The translations under genes were made by a program, and so were the position numbers. The notes under the pieces are model-generated. The model worked only from the letters and a program-made list of their open reading frames with translations. It was not told the origin of the DNA and did not search any database. A stretch of DNA of 43,821 nt from Clavulina sp. PMI_390 (Eukaryota; Basidiomycota; Agaricomycetes; Cantharellales; Hydnaceae): assembly GCA_015039315.1 (NCBI GenBank), contig WIDE01000176.1:1-43821 (forward strand). The letters are read 5' to 3'. Shown in pieces: positions 1 to 11,500 of this stretch (position 1 is its first letter; every line of letters begins with the position of its first letter).

Positions 1-949
1 CAAGGTGGATTATGCTCTCGTCACATGCGTTGTTGGTACTGATCGTCGTTCGCAGATGTTGCTAGAGTGAATGGAGATGTCATCTTTCACTGCCAATCGA
101 GAGACTGTTGATTGAAAAATTAGCACTACTCCCAACAAGCGGAAAATAGCGAAATCCATCCAACGACTAACTGTGTGGCTACATCATCCTCGGGCTAACA
201 CCTCCTCTCTTCACTAAGTTATCATATTTGAGAAGAGTACAAGTTTGAGCTTGCTTCAAGTGGTAAAGTAGCGCTGTAATTATGACGTGATATTCAAGTT
301 ATACAATAGTGGATAAAAGCATCGTGCTATGGTCGGCATAAAAAAAGATTCCGCGGGCGTGTAGCGTGCAGCGGGAACGAGGACAAAAACAGAGAGGATG
401 TGTAAGAAGACAGAAACAAACATGAGGAGCGAAGCATGGCGGTCAGTGAGTCAACCGATCACCCAAGTGAAAGGTAAGATGGAGCGATAGCATGGAAGAT
501 AATAAATATATCATTTCGAGTCACGCGACGACAGCGCAGCTCATAGCAATGAGACGAAGTACGCTTTCGGTCAGCAGTATGCATCCTGCCTCTATACTGT
601 TAGAGATCGAAACAGGCTTGGGAGAATCGTCGATGATAGACTACTCCCTTGGGTTCTTCCAGCGGGATTATGGTGGGGATCAACTGCTTCTCGGCCCTGA
701 TGTATACATTCAAGGTAGGTGTGGTGGCCCAGTGGTGGGTACTACTTCCCCTATGATCTCTGGGGCGGATCCCACACAAGATCCCCCATCCAAAGATCTG
801 GGATCGAGAATGGATGTCAGTAAGGCATGCTATAAGAGGAAGAGGTCAAATATCACCGGTTATTTCGCGTGTATCTACTAGAATCACTCGAAATGTGGAA
901 ACTAGACAAATAACGAAATGATGAGGACGACTAGATTAGCACGGTCAGA
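1..949. other. Left flank, no gene recognised
   Basis: I see no credible coding exon here. Two parts are recognisable as duplicated DNA. Positions about 268-512 match 5245-5485, and about 760-949 match the 3' flank of the second paralogous gene at about 3000-3168. A 129-codon open stretch at 492-881 overlaps both copies, is not conserved as protein and is not called. Confidence 0.5.
268..512 (+). repeat. Dispersed duplicated block, copy 1
   Basis: This block is clearly similar to 5245-5485. Shared stretches include a gcataaaaaa run followed by ggttccgcgggcg-like sequence, 'gaggacaaaaa', 'aagacagaaac' and 'gtaagatggagcgatagcat'. The second copy lies about 0.7 kb upstream of the second paralogous gene. 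This copy may therefore be the upstream flank of another paralog left of the window. No coding potential is evident. Confidence 0.7.
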
Positions 950-2345
950 TTACTCACAACTGTCCCCCCTTAGTTGTAGATGCTTCGAAGTTCGTAAATC
1001 CCCCCATACCTTCATCCCATTGCGAAGCAATGTTCCAGACAACAGCTGGTTACCGCCCAGCTTATCCATGAAAGCTCCAAATGACAAAAAGCGGACTTCA
1101 CCCGGAGACCATCCAGGAGGCTTCTGCTGTGACATCACCCTGCCGGCTTCTTTGGGATGCATTGTGGGCTCTCCAAATCCTGTCTCATCAATTGTCCATG
1201 GAGCAACGCCGCTTCTACTTGAGGAAGTGCGGTGGTGTCTACGAGGTGTCGTCGGTAATAGGGTGGGAGAAGCATTGGGCTGCGCTGAGGGGGCAGCCCT
1301 CGTCGGCTCTGACGCATTCATCGGCAAGCCCACAGGAGCAACCGCTGGAGAGGCGACGGAAACGGCAGGAGAATGAGGAGAGGCGTTCTCAGTGACAAGA
1401 GGTAGGATAGGCGATGGAAGAAGAAATGGGGATGACTGTTCCTCTACTTCAGACGATGGGGCAGGAGTCAGAGGGGTCGGAGACGCATGAACAATGGGAG
1501 AAGGACGGCCTATGTGATCTTGCGGGCGGCTCTTGCCCGTAAAATCAGGGGGAACTACCATATAATCCTTTGAGAAGATGGGCCCGTGTTGGTCAATATT
1601 CCCCGAATTTCGAATAGTAATGATTAGCGGGACCTCAGGGCTGCTCCCTGGAGCGCCGTGGTCGGCAGGGATGTATTCGTCATCAGCCATTGGGTCACGC
1701 GCCAAATTGTCCGACCATATTTCAGTCAAGGACAGCAGATGAGCCCATTGTTCGTAATGCGCAATGTGCCGCTTCAAGGTCACGGCGGTGTGGGGTGGGG
1801 ATACTCTGTTTCTTGGTATGTGGCCAAGACTTTCGTTCTCTGAGTCGAAAGAATAGCGGGACCGTAGTGCGTAGCTTTCGGTGAATAGCTGATAATAAAC
1901 TAGGGAAATAGGGAAATAGAATGAGTCAGATAGCTAGAAGTGAACAATGAGACACCATCCTACAGTGGCTCTTTTGAAGGGGACGCCCTAATATCGGTGA
2001 AGACGCTGAGGGCGAAGACGGTGTTCGATGAGCAGAGGTGGAAGCAATCTGGAGAGAACCATCAGAAACGGATCTTCCGTGTACCGGATTTCTTTGCATC
2101 GTTAGTCCTTGTTGAACGGCAGGCGGTGGATGCAAATCCGTTGGTTCGCTTGGGAGAGGCGAGGAAAGAAATCCAGATGCGTCAGCCGAGAGGCCTGCTA
2201 CTGTGTGATATAGTGGGAACAACGGAGGGCGCAAGGATTCTGGAACGGGAAGCACATTCAGTAAACTGGATCGGTTCAAACTGGCGCACCAAGTTCGCTT
2301 CTCGTAAATAGGCTTACCAAACTCGAAGTCTTCATCAGACGTCAT
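950..2345 (-). CDS. Unknown basidiomycete protein, paralog A of a tandem pair
   Basis: I do not recognise a named domain. Three exons (2318-2345, 1964-2239, 950-1899) join in frame to 417 aa. Introns start GTAAGC and GTAGGA and end CAG and TAG. The start and junctions were chosen because the neighbour at 3169-4582 gives the same architecture. Conserved parts are a short acidic N-terminus (MTSDEDFEF), ESLRPPLF near residue 10, YYQLFTESY from about 102, RVSPPHTA from about 137, and a C-terminal block from about 337 (DETGFGEPTMHP, PPGW, FMDK.GG, LRNGM.VWGD). Between them lies a Ser/Pro-rich, probably disordered linker. No signal peptide or membrane helix is visible. Upstream non-coding exons cannot be excluded. 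Function unknown. Confidence 0.72.
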
Positions 2346-3168
2346 TGTACAATGCAGGCCCAACGATTTGAATCCCGAGGTGGTGAAGAACAAGGTGGTC
2401 AGTACTAGCTCATGGGCCACCCCTCAGAGTCCTCGCTGAGTGGAATACAGTAGAAAGGGGGCTGTGGCTTCAAAGAACGTGCGTCCATTTTTATTCGCGA
2501 ATCACTTGGCATAGCATTGCTCCCTGTTCCTTGGTGCTGTTTGTTGGTGTTTCTGCCTGTTGAGTCGTCCCAAATAGAAGACTGGGGATCTGGCTCGCTT
2601 CTGGTTTGGTCGTGCAATTGCAAACGTCTCTCGCTCTTCCGTTACCTGGATCCGACCGGCTGCCTTCAAGGACCACATTCGTCTTCATTGCGGTCCCATA
2701 TGGTAGGGTGCCGTCAGAATCATAATCACAATCGTTTTCCGGCCACCTGGGTGCCTTCGATTCGTCTGGGCATGCTTGGCCTGAGCACATCCCATACGAG
2801 TGATACGAACCAAGTTTTCAGTTAACAATGCATATCATGTGATGATGTGACCATGGATGTGGGCAAGTAGAAAAGCCATTGATGCTGGGGATGCTCATTC
2901 AGTTCTGAGAGGACGCCCTTTGTAGTGATCAACTAGTTTTCGCCACCAATTTGTACGTTCAGAGGGGAGGTATTGATTTGGTGGATGATCCCTCTCCTGC
3001 CGACCCTGGTCCCAGACAAGATCCCCTATCCAAAGATCTGGGGAACGAGAATTGTTAGTAACGGATGCTATGCGAGTAGGAAATTCGTATCACCAATGAT
3101 TTCGCGCGTATCCACCAGGATCACTCGGAATGTGGAGACTACGCAAATAGATAAACTATGAGAACGAC
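2346..3168. other. Intergenic region between the two paralogs
   Basis: It contains the promoter of paralog A (minus strand, from 2346) and the 3' flank of paralog B (about 3000-3168). The 3' flank resembles 760-949. About 2455-2515 is weakly similar to 4700-4760 upstream of paralog B, so promoter sequence was duplicated with the gene. Short open frames here are not conserved between the copies. Confidence 0.5.
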
Positions 3169-4582
3169 TCAGATAGTGGAGTTGGCTCGCTCACAGGTAT
3201 CTTCTTTCAGTCTGAGTTTCCTATCGCCTCGTATATCTCCCCAGACCCTCATTCCATTGCGTAGAGTCGTGCCAGACAATAACTTCTTGCCGCCCATCTT
3301 ATCCATGAAAGGCCCAAACCATTGAAAGCGGATCTCGCCCGACTCCCACCCAGGAGGCCTCCGCTGAGACACCACCCTGCCGACCTCCGTAGGATGCATT
3401 GTAGGCTCCCCGAACCCTGTCTCGTCGATCACCCACGCCGGTATACCACCCCGGGTCAATGATGAGGGCTGTTGTCGACGAGCTAATAGGGTAGGAGAAG
3501 CAGCATGCCGTGGTATGGGATCGATTGGAGGCGTTTCTGGTACATCCTCAAGGAATTCAAGAGAGGCTCTCTCTGGTGAGGTGACAGACACCGCAGGAGA
3601 CCGAGACTGAGAGTCCTCTGTGATGGGAGGCAGGATCGGCGACGGAAGAAGAAACGGAGACGATTGATCGTCAGCCTCGAATAGTCCAGCCGGACTTGGA
3701 GGAGTTGGGAACACAAAATTGGAGCTAGACTGAGGACTCCTGCTTTCTCGCGTATCCCTCCTGTCCGCAGAGGTAGTTGGAAGTACCATGTAGTCCTCCG
3801 ATAGGATAGGCTCGGCTTGGTTGAGATCCTCTGAATCTCGAATACTGATGACGAGAGGAACCTCTGGACTACTCCCTGGAGCGCCATCATTTGCCGCGAT
3901 ATGCTCATCGTCAACCATTGGATTCCGAGCAGAAGAATGGGACCATATCGCTATCAGATGTAACAGATGGGGCCACCGTTCGTAATGTGCAATATGCCGC
4001 TTTACGATCGCCGCGGTGTGGGGAGGAGAAACCCTGTTTTTTGGTATGCGACCAAGGCTCTCATTTTCTGGGTCAAAGGCAAAGCGAGACCGTAGCCCAT
4101 AGCTTTCGGTGAATAGCTGGTAGTAAACTAGAGAACAAAAAGATATCGGTTAATTTAGACAATGCGAACGTGGGGTCGTATAATGAGATGCGATCTTACA
4201 ATAACTCTTTTGAGGCAGAGATGGCAGTAGAGATGAGGATGACGGAAGTGAAGCCGGCGTTGGATACGCAGAGGATGCATTTTGGACAGAGGAGGTGTCA
4301 GAAGCGGTTCTTTCATGTCTAGATTGCACCCCGTTCGTTGGCGCTTGTTGAATAGCCTGAAGGGGATGCACCATTGTTGGTCTGGCTCGATAAGATGAGG
4401 AGGTGAGACTAGGCGAGCTCGGTGGAGTGCTCGCTACTGGGCGAGGTAGCGAGAACAGAGGAGGGCGCAAGGATTCTGGGAAGAAATCATAAGATGCCAA
4501 GGGATGGATCTGTGTTGGGACATTGGATGGATATTTGCTTGCTGCGAAGAGGCTCACCAAACTCAAATCCCTCGTCTGACAT
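3169..4582 (-). CDS. Unknown basidiomycete protein, paralog B of a tandem pair
   Basis: Three exons (4558-4582, 4200-4475, 3169-4127) join in frame to 419 aa. The middle exon is 276 nt in both paralogs and intron phases are the same. The protein begins MSDEGFEFESLRPPLF and repeats the conserved blocks of paralog A: YYQLFTESY, RVSPPHTA, DETGFGEPTMHP, and a C-terminal LRNGMRVWGD. The Ser/Pro-rich middle differs most. Both copies keep open frames and intact splice sites, so neither looks dead. I infer a lineage-specific family. Function unknown. Confidence 0.72.
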
Positions 4583-5586
4583 TACTCTCTGCGAAGAGGG
4601 CCAGCGGTCAGAAGGATAAAGTGTTTAGGAAGTGGGGTGATCAGCAATTCGAATGCTCCCCATAGTTTACATCAAGTTGGGAATATAAGACAACAGAGGC
4701 TGTGAACTCCTGAAAGGACGTGTGCCTCACGTCGTTGGCGAGTCACTCAGTATAGCCTCTCAGGCTGTTCGAGCGTTTACTCCTGTTGCTGTCCGACTCC
4801 GAGCCGCGGTTCTTTGCACTAAGATGATAGCAGCTGTAACTCTCATTCGAATTCGCAACTAAGAGTGTGGTAGTCGAAGACAACGATGGTGTAGCTGGTG
4901 CTCTGCTTTTCCGCCATTGACATAACAGCTCAAGGTACAATTGACGCAGCTTCCAAAAGAGGCTACGCCATTGGATTTGCTAATTATAGCAGAGCACGCA
5001 CAGCATCGAGTTCCCCATCTACTCATCTTTCACTTGGCAAAAAACTGCGCCAGCAGGCGAGCTCGTGGCCAAACGACCATTGGGAGCGCTGCTAAACCTA
5101 CTCAACAGTGTGTCGGGTGCTCTTTTACTATTATTTATACTTTGACCCCTGCGCCCTTTGCCGAGTCCAAGTGGCATTTCACCGTGGAGAATTTATCAGA
5201 CAAATCTTGGAGAGCTTACAATAAGCCCTAAGACTTCGGAAATAGTACTGTAATTAATTCGTAGTATTCAGGTTGTACAGTAGAGGACGAACACTTCATG
5301 ATATGGGTTGGCATAAAAAAGGTTCCGCGGGCGAGTAGCGTGCATGGAGAACGAGGACAAAAATAGAGAGGACGTGTAGGAAGACAGAAACAACATGAGG
5401 GATGAAGCATAACAGCCAATGAGTCAGTCAATAACCCAAGTAAAAGGTAAGATGGAGCGATAGCATGAAAGATAATAAAGGTAGTTTCAAGGGTACGTCC
5501 AGTGCGATGATAGGTGATTGTTGATGGGATGCTAGGTAGATGGAGTCATAGGATGGAGTAGCGATGGAATGTGGAAAATGCGATGG
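4583..5586. other. Intergenic region with duplicated block
   Basis: This lies between paralog B's start and the histidine kinase stop codon. It holds paralog B's upstream region and copy 2 of the dispersed block at 5245-5485. No coding exon is supported. Confidence 0.5.
5245..5485 (+). repeat. Dispersed duplicated block, copy 2
   Basis: It matches 268-512 with scattered substitutions and small indels. It sits just downstream of the histidine kinase stop and about 0.7 kb upstream of paralog B. It is probably part of the segmental duplication that made the A/B gene pair. Confidence 0.7.
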
Positions 5587-8500
5587 TTATATTTGGCCTT
5601 CCAAGCGGGCAAATACTGTTGTCAAGGTTTTGAATGAGACGGGTTTAACGAGGCTAAACGTGTGGAAGTCTAGATCAGCCATATGGCAGTATAATCTAGG
5701 TGAATAATGACTTACTATCCGTCCACCCCAGCGTTAAACGCCCGGAGCTTATCTTCTTTAGATGCCAGGCCGGAAAGAGCGAATATTTTGGACCTTTTAG
5801 GCGTAGTGATGCCTGACGAGGCATTGGGGTGCTCTTCAGATGGAGAGGCATCCTCACCATTCCGAAGCTGTTCGATACTGCGGATCATCTGGATCGCACC
5901 CGCTCCATCGAGCACAGGCATTGACATGTCAACAAGTAGGACACTGCAAGAAGGATCGACCCATCAATATAGAACGAAGGGATATTAGCGGATTGCGACG
6001 GCTTACTCGAAATGCCCAGGTGGTCGGCTGTTAAACACGTCGACGCCAGCCTGTCCGTCAACCGCCTCTTCATACTCATAGCCTTGTCTTTTCAACCATT
6101 GCGCCAACAAAGCCCGGTTGACGTGGTTGTCTTCAACAATGAGCACACGAGGAGAACGAGTAGTCGAAGTACCCAACCCAGTGCCTTCAATATTCATAGA
6201 GGAGCCGACGGGCTGAGAAGGTGACTCGTGCAGCGTGTTTGGTTCCAGCGTCTCGCTCCTCACGAAATTGTCGTAAGTCATGGTGTGGGTAAGCGGAGGT
6301 CGGCGTGGCGGGGTGTGGGCTTCCGAAGAGTGTCGGCGTTGAACGAGGGGAACGATGTCGGATGATTTGGACGGGAGGGGGTTGGTAGGGTCAGCCACAG
6401 CGGCTTCAGCAGCTTCTCGGGCTGCAGTGGCTACTTCTTCCGCTGAGAAGAGAGAGGGTTTTTGTGTCATGTGAGGGCGATGAAGGGGGGCTTGAGAGAT
6501 CGGAGATGATTGATCGCTATGACTAGGACCAAGCGCGCGATGAAGAGCCTGGAAGAGGCGTGACGGGCGAACAGGTTTGTATATGGTGTGGCAAATACCA
6601 CCAATGGATTGGAATTCGACAGCAGCTTTCGCCAAGGGTCCACCTCCTCGCTGGGATGCGAGGAGAACTACGGGTTTTGAGGTATCATGGGTGCGAATAA
6701 GCTCGGCAAGGGGGACCACGTCTTCATTGATTAGCAGAACATTCGCCTCCTCAGGGGATTCTACCACGGAAGCGTGCCACCAGTCGGTCATGTACGACGA
6801 AAGCACTGTTCGCAAGAGATCCTGACCACGATGCATTGGGCTAAATGAAAGCAGGTGAATCTTGGCATGCGATAGGTCGCGACGAGTGAGGGGCGTTAAA
6901 TCGTCCGATAATCCTTGCCGGGAGAATGAACTTCTCGAGGGCTGTTCGGCCTCGATTGTAACTCGGATCTCTGTGCCAACTCCCTCAGCACTATAGACGT
7001 CGACCTTTCCTCGGATTCCCTCAGACTTGACAATGCTATTGACAATGGCAAGACCAAGCCCAGTCCCAGTGTGATGAGGATTCTCTTGCGAGAAGGGCTG
7101 GAACATCTGATTCTTGAGGAAGTCCTTGCTAATGCCCTAGAAGTAAAGAATATATAGATGCTCAGCAAGAGAATAGCATGGCTGTAGTGCCTAAATATCG
7201 AATGTACCTTTCCAGAATCTAGAACCGCCAATTCCAACCGCACGTAGGAAGAGCCGGGCTCTGGAGGCAGTTCTCGGAGCGTGATGTGAACAAATCCAGT
7301 ATCGGTGAACTAGGAAGAAATTTTAAAGAATTGTTCTTCATCGACAAAGATTTCAAGAATACCTTCAAACTATTACCCATTAGGTTCATCAATACCCGTC
7401 GTATCCCACCCTTCTCACACTTGAGCAGCCAGCCCTGAAAAAAGCCGATACATTCAGATTTCTGCCACGGAACGAGAAAAATTTTGCTCTATCCATCTCA
7501 CCTGATCACGGAAGCCAATATCCAGGACCGTCTCAACACCGTTCTCGATGGCTCCATCAGCCTCCACACCTTCACCCAAGTGGGAGGCGCTCATTGTGTT
7601 CGCCGCGCTTTTGCTCTTCGGAGGCGAATATGCGCTGCCTATATCTGCATTTCCATAATTTGCGCGCGCTCTGGCTCCAACCCAGGAGCCTTCGACCGTG
7701 TCTTCCAGCAAACCCACCAGGTCCGTCGTCGCTCGCTTGATCGAGATACTCTTTGTAGTGCCACTCAGCTTGCTGAAGTCTAGCACGTGGTTGACAGTCT
7801 CAACAAGCGAGGTCCCGCATGCTTCAACAGTTTGAAGGTACGCTTGCTGGTTGGGCGATAGCCCCGATTCAGCGAGTAGTTCGGCGGCGGCGAGGATCCC
7901 GTGCAGCGGGGTGCGAAGTTCGTGAGAGATGTTGGAGATAAAGAGCGACTTGGCTTTGTCGGCAAGCTTCATGCGACGTTTCAAGACAGCGCTAAGAATG
8001 ATCACACCTAGGAGTGACAAAAGGTGCGTGAGCCTCGGAGGGAAACTCAGGAACCATTCTGAGCGCTTACCAATAGCACGTAGATACTGCATCTCGAACC
8101 CCTCGAGGAAGTGCTTGGTACGATCAGTGGTATATCCGCAAAGAAGGATGAATGGCTGGCCATCAACGTTGAAGATAGGCACGACTACATGACCGAACGG
8201 TACGAATGGCGAGAGCATGATATATAAGTTTCTGAATCAGCAAACGCGACTGAAGATAGAACCGAGGAGGTATTCATAACGTACCCATCGCATACTGAAG
8301 ATTGCTCGGAACGATGCCTCTGAAGCAGCTTGGCACTATGCCTTCATAAATCCTTCCATCAGGATAGTCGCTCAAGAAGCTTGCTAACTGTGCATGCGCC
8401 TCTCCGCTGAGAGGTTCGTGCCGTTTCTTCTTACTGGCATCCGCTGAGGGTGAGGTCTGACTGTTTTCTGCAGCACCAAGCACGGGCAGTGCAGGGATGC

Positions 8501-11500
8501 GCCCATACTCATGCCCGCTCACAGTGCTGCTCATCCCACTCGCGCCCTTCCGGGCTCTAGCGAGAGATTCTAATGGGTCAACATCGTCGTTCTCCACAGC
8601 ACTGGCGCTTTCAGAATCCTCATCCCGTTCAGAGTCTTCGTTAGGTTGCGCGCCACCAGCACCACCAAGACCCATCATCATCTTGCTCGCAGGAGAATTA
8701 AGCGCCGAGTTGAACAAGTCCCCGTGGTAGATTTTCTTCCCTCCGCTGCTTCCAGGGGTAGAAGAGCTTGCAGATGACGACACACCAGAGGCTGAGACAG
8801 TCGCTGCTCCTCCAGCAGAGTGATGAATAATCTCAAAGTTTGACACATCGAGGACCACCGCGCCCTCAAGATCGAGAGTGCTTTTGACGAGAGATGCAGC
8901 ATTGGAGTAGACGCGTTTCATACTCAGATCAGGGGATGAAGACGATGACGGCCCAGACGTAGGTGAGGGTGACCCAGCAGCAGGACCACTACCGAGGGCA
9001 GACGTGGAGGGAACAGGAGTCGCAGACGACGATACACCTGGAGCCTCAGAGCTCGCACCATCCAGCTCAAGACACTCGCGTGTGAACTGCTCCATCGACG
9101 TTTGGATACGATCACGGATCCGGAGCTGGACTTTATCCCGCCAAAGCTCCATCTCGCGCATGACAATCGCCCCGAATTCCTTGAGCGCGTGACGTTGTCG
9201 AGGAGTGAACTCGGTGCGTGGCGTGTCATCGACGATGCACAGGCTGGTAAATATGGGTAAAAAGGTGAAATTCACAGCGCAGTTTACGCACGGGGAGGCA
9301 TAAGCTTCTCTGGACAATGATGGGAAATAACGAACTAACCTTCCGACGTTGAAGCCATCGGCAGTCTTGAGAGGCGTGCCAGCATAGAAGGCAACCTTTA
9401 AATAATTAGGGTCTGATGGGTCTGTCGTGGTTGTGACATTCGGCTGTAAAGCGAGGCGAATTGCCCAAAAAATATGAAGAAAAGAATAATAGAAGGAAAT
9501 CAGTAAGTGTATACGAGACTTTTGAAACAACAACAGCTGCAGCTAAGGATCAAACATACATTGTTCGAAAACCTCCAGTCTTTCGAAGCATCGAGAACGA
9601 CCATTGGCTCATCCCTATTAACATCGAATATGAAACCCGTAATCACATGAGATAGGTCACAGATGGATGCCGTATAGGAAAGGGGAGGGGCAAACACTCA
9701 CTCTTGCAGGATCGTGTGGGTGCAAAACGACGACTCCCTCGCCCCACTGTTGAATGGTAGCCCAGAACTATGCTTAAAGAACCTAAATATAGTATAGCAC
9801 ACAAAAAAGTCAGTGGGCCATGCGAGAAGAATCACAAGACCCAAAAGCAAATGATGACTCACTGCTCATCTTTATCAACCAAGATGATAAAAACCCATCG
9901 TGCATGGAAAACCAACTTTGCCAAATGAGCGATCCGATCAAAATTGACATCGGGCGCCGTATGCAAGATATTAAACTTGTGCAGCGCCGTACGACGCTCA
10001 ATCTCGTTGGGCGGGAGTGGGGGGATGAGGTAGTTCTTTTCGTGGAAGAGGGCTTCTTCGCGGGAGAGTGGGACAACCGAATGTGGGTAATGGTGGTGGG
10101 ACGACTGAGATGTAGGGGATGACGTCGTGGCGTTGGCGGGAGCGCTACTAGTGGTTGCCCCAGCGGATCGCAAGTTGGAGGACGAAGCAGTAGACGGGCG
10201 CTGCGGACGTTGGACCTTGTTCCGTGACTGGGAAGCAGGGGGAGGGGTCGATAAGGAAGGAGAAGGGCCATGCGACGGAGGGATTCTATGAGTAGATAAA
10301 GGAGGGGTTGAAAGTGACGAGGGGTCTTGAGATACGAAGGCGCCTGAAAAAGGTGGGGGAGAAGGGGCCGAGCCGGTACTAGAGGACAACAGGTGCGGAC
10401 GTGATGGCGGATTAGAGGACGTTGAGGTAGCGGCGCGTGATAGGGCAGGCGTGGACGGCGTCGCATGCGTACGCAATGTCAGGCGAGCGAAATTTTCCGC
10501 TACGGAAGTGGGGGCAAGGGAAGGTGCAGAAGTAGAGGTGGAAGGCTCTGCGGAGGTAGTCGATGCAACACTGCTAACAGTAACCTCGGGGCCGGGTGTA
10601 GCAAGGAATGCAGTGGCCTGGGCCTGTGCTTGGCGAGGTGGACCAGAGCTACTACTAGCAAACCCAACAACAGGCAAATCGCACGTCCCCATCATACCAA
10701 CCGGGCTAGCAGTCACCCTAGCACCGCTATGCTCGATTTCAGGAGCAAGATTGATGCTCGCTGTGGCTGCGCTATCACCTGCCGCTGCACTCTCAAACCT
10801 AGCCATGTAAGCTGGAGACGCGAAATACCCCTCGTCCCCCAAGCCACTCAGCCCCGAGTTGACAGCTGCTGCGGCCGTCACGATCGCCGCAGGCGTCGTC
10901 GGCAGCATACCACCCACACTCCCAGGAGAGCCCAACGGCAGCGCCGAAAGTCCGTGCGACGGACTATGTCGACTACTTCCGCCAAGCAGCGACTCGAGCC
11001 CCGAATTTGACCCGCGGTGCAGCTGGCTCCTCGAGTGTGTTGGAGAATGGTGAGGAGTGAAAGAAGAAAATGACGCAGATGATGATTCCAGCGTATTGGG
11101 GTTCGGTACGCTTGGTACGAGTACCTCGGCAAAGTATTCGTTCATCTGACGCGTAGCCGTGCCCGTGATAGGCCCAGAGATAAACGACCTCGTATACGGC
11201 GGCGTCGTCGTCTCCATCTCCTGCTCCTCTTCCGCGTCATCGCCGCCACCACCAGTTCTCGTGACGTCATTATCAACACCATTTGCGTTCGCGTCTGCCT
11301 CCTGCACCCCAGCAGCAACAACAACATCACGAGACGAGGCTAGCGCCAATCGTGAATGCATATGCCCAGGCCCAGTTCCAGACCCTGATGGACCGCCAGC
11401 GCCTGGCAACGCCGTGGAGGATGCGCTGGCCCCGAGGCTGGCAGGTCCCACTCCCCCTACTCCCACTCCCACTCCACCAGCACCACTCCCGGTCCGAGCC

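Noticed and set aside
918..1395. Plus-strand open frames opposite paralog A
   Set aside because: They are antisense to an exon conserved between two paralogs and are not themselves kept open in the second copy.
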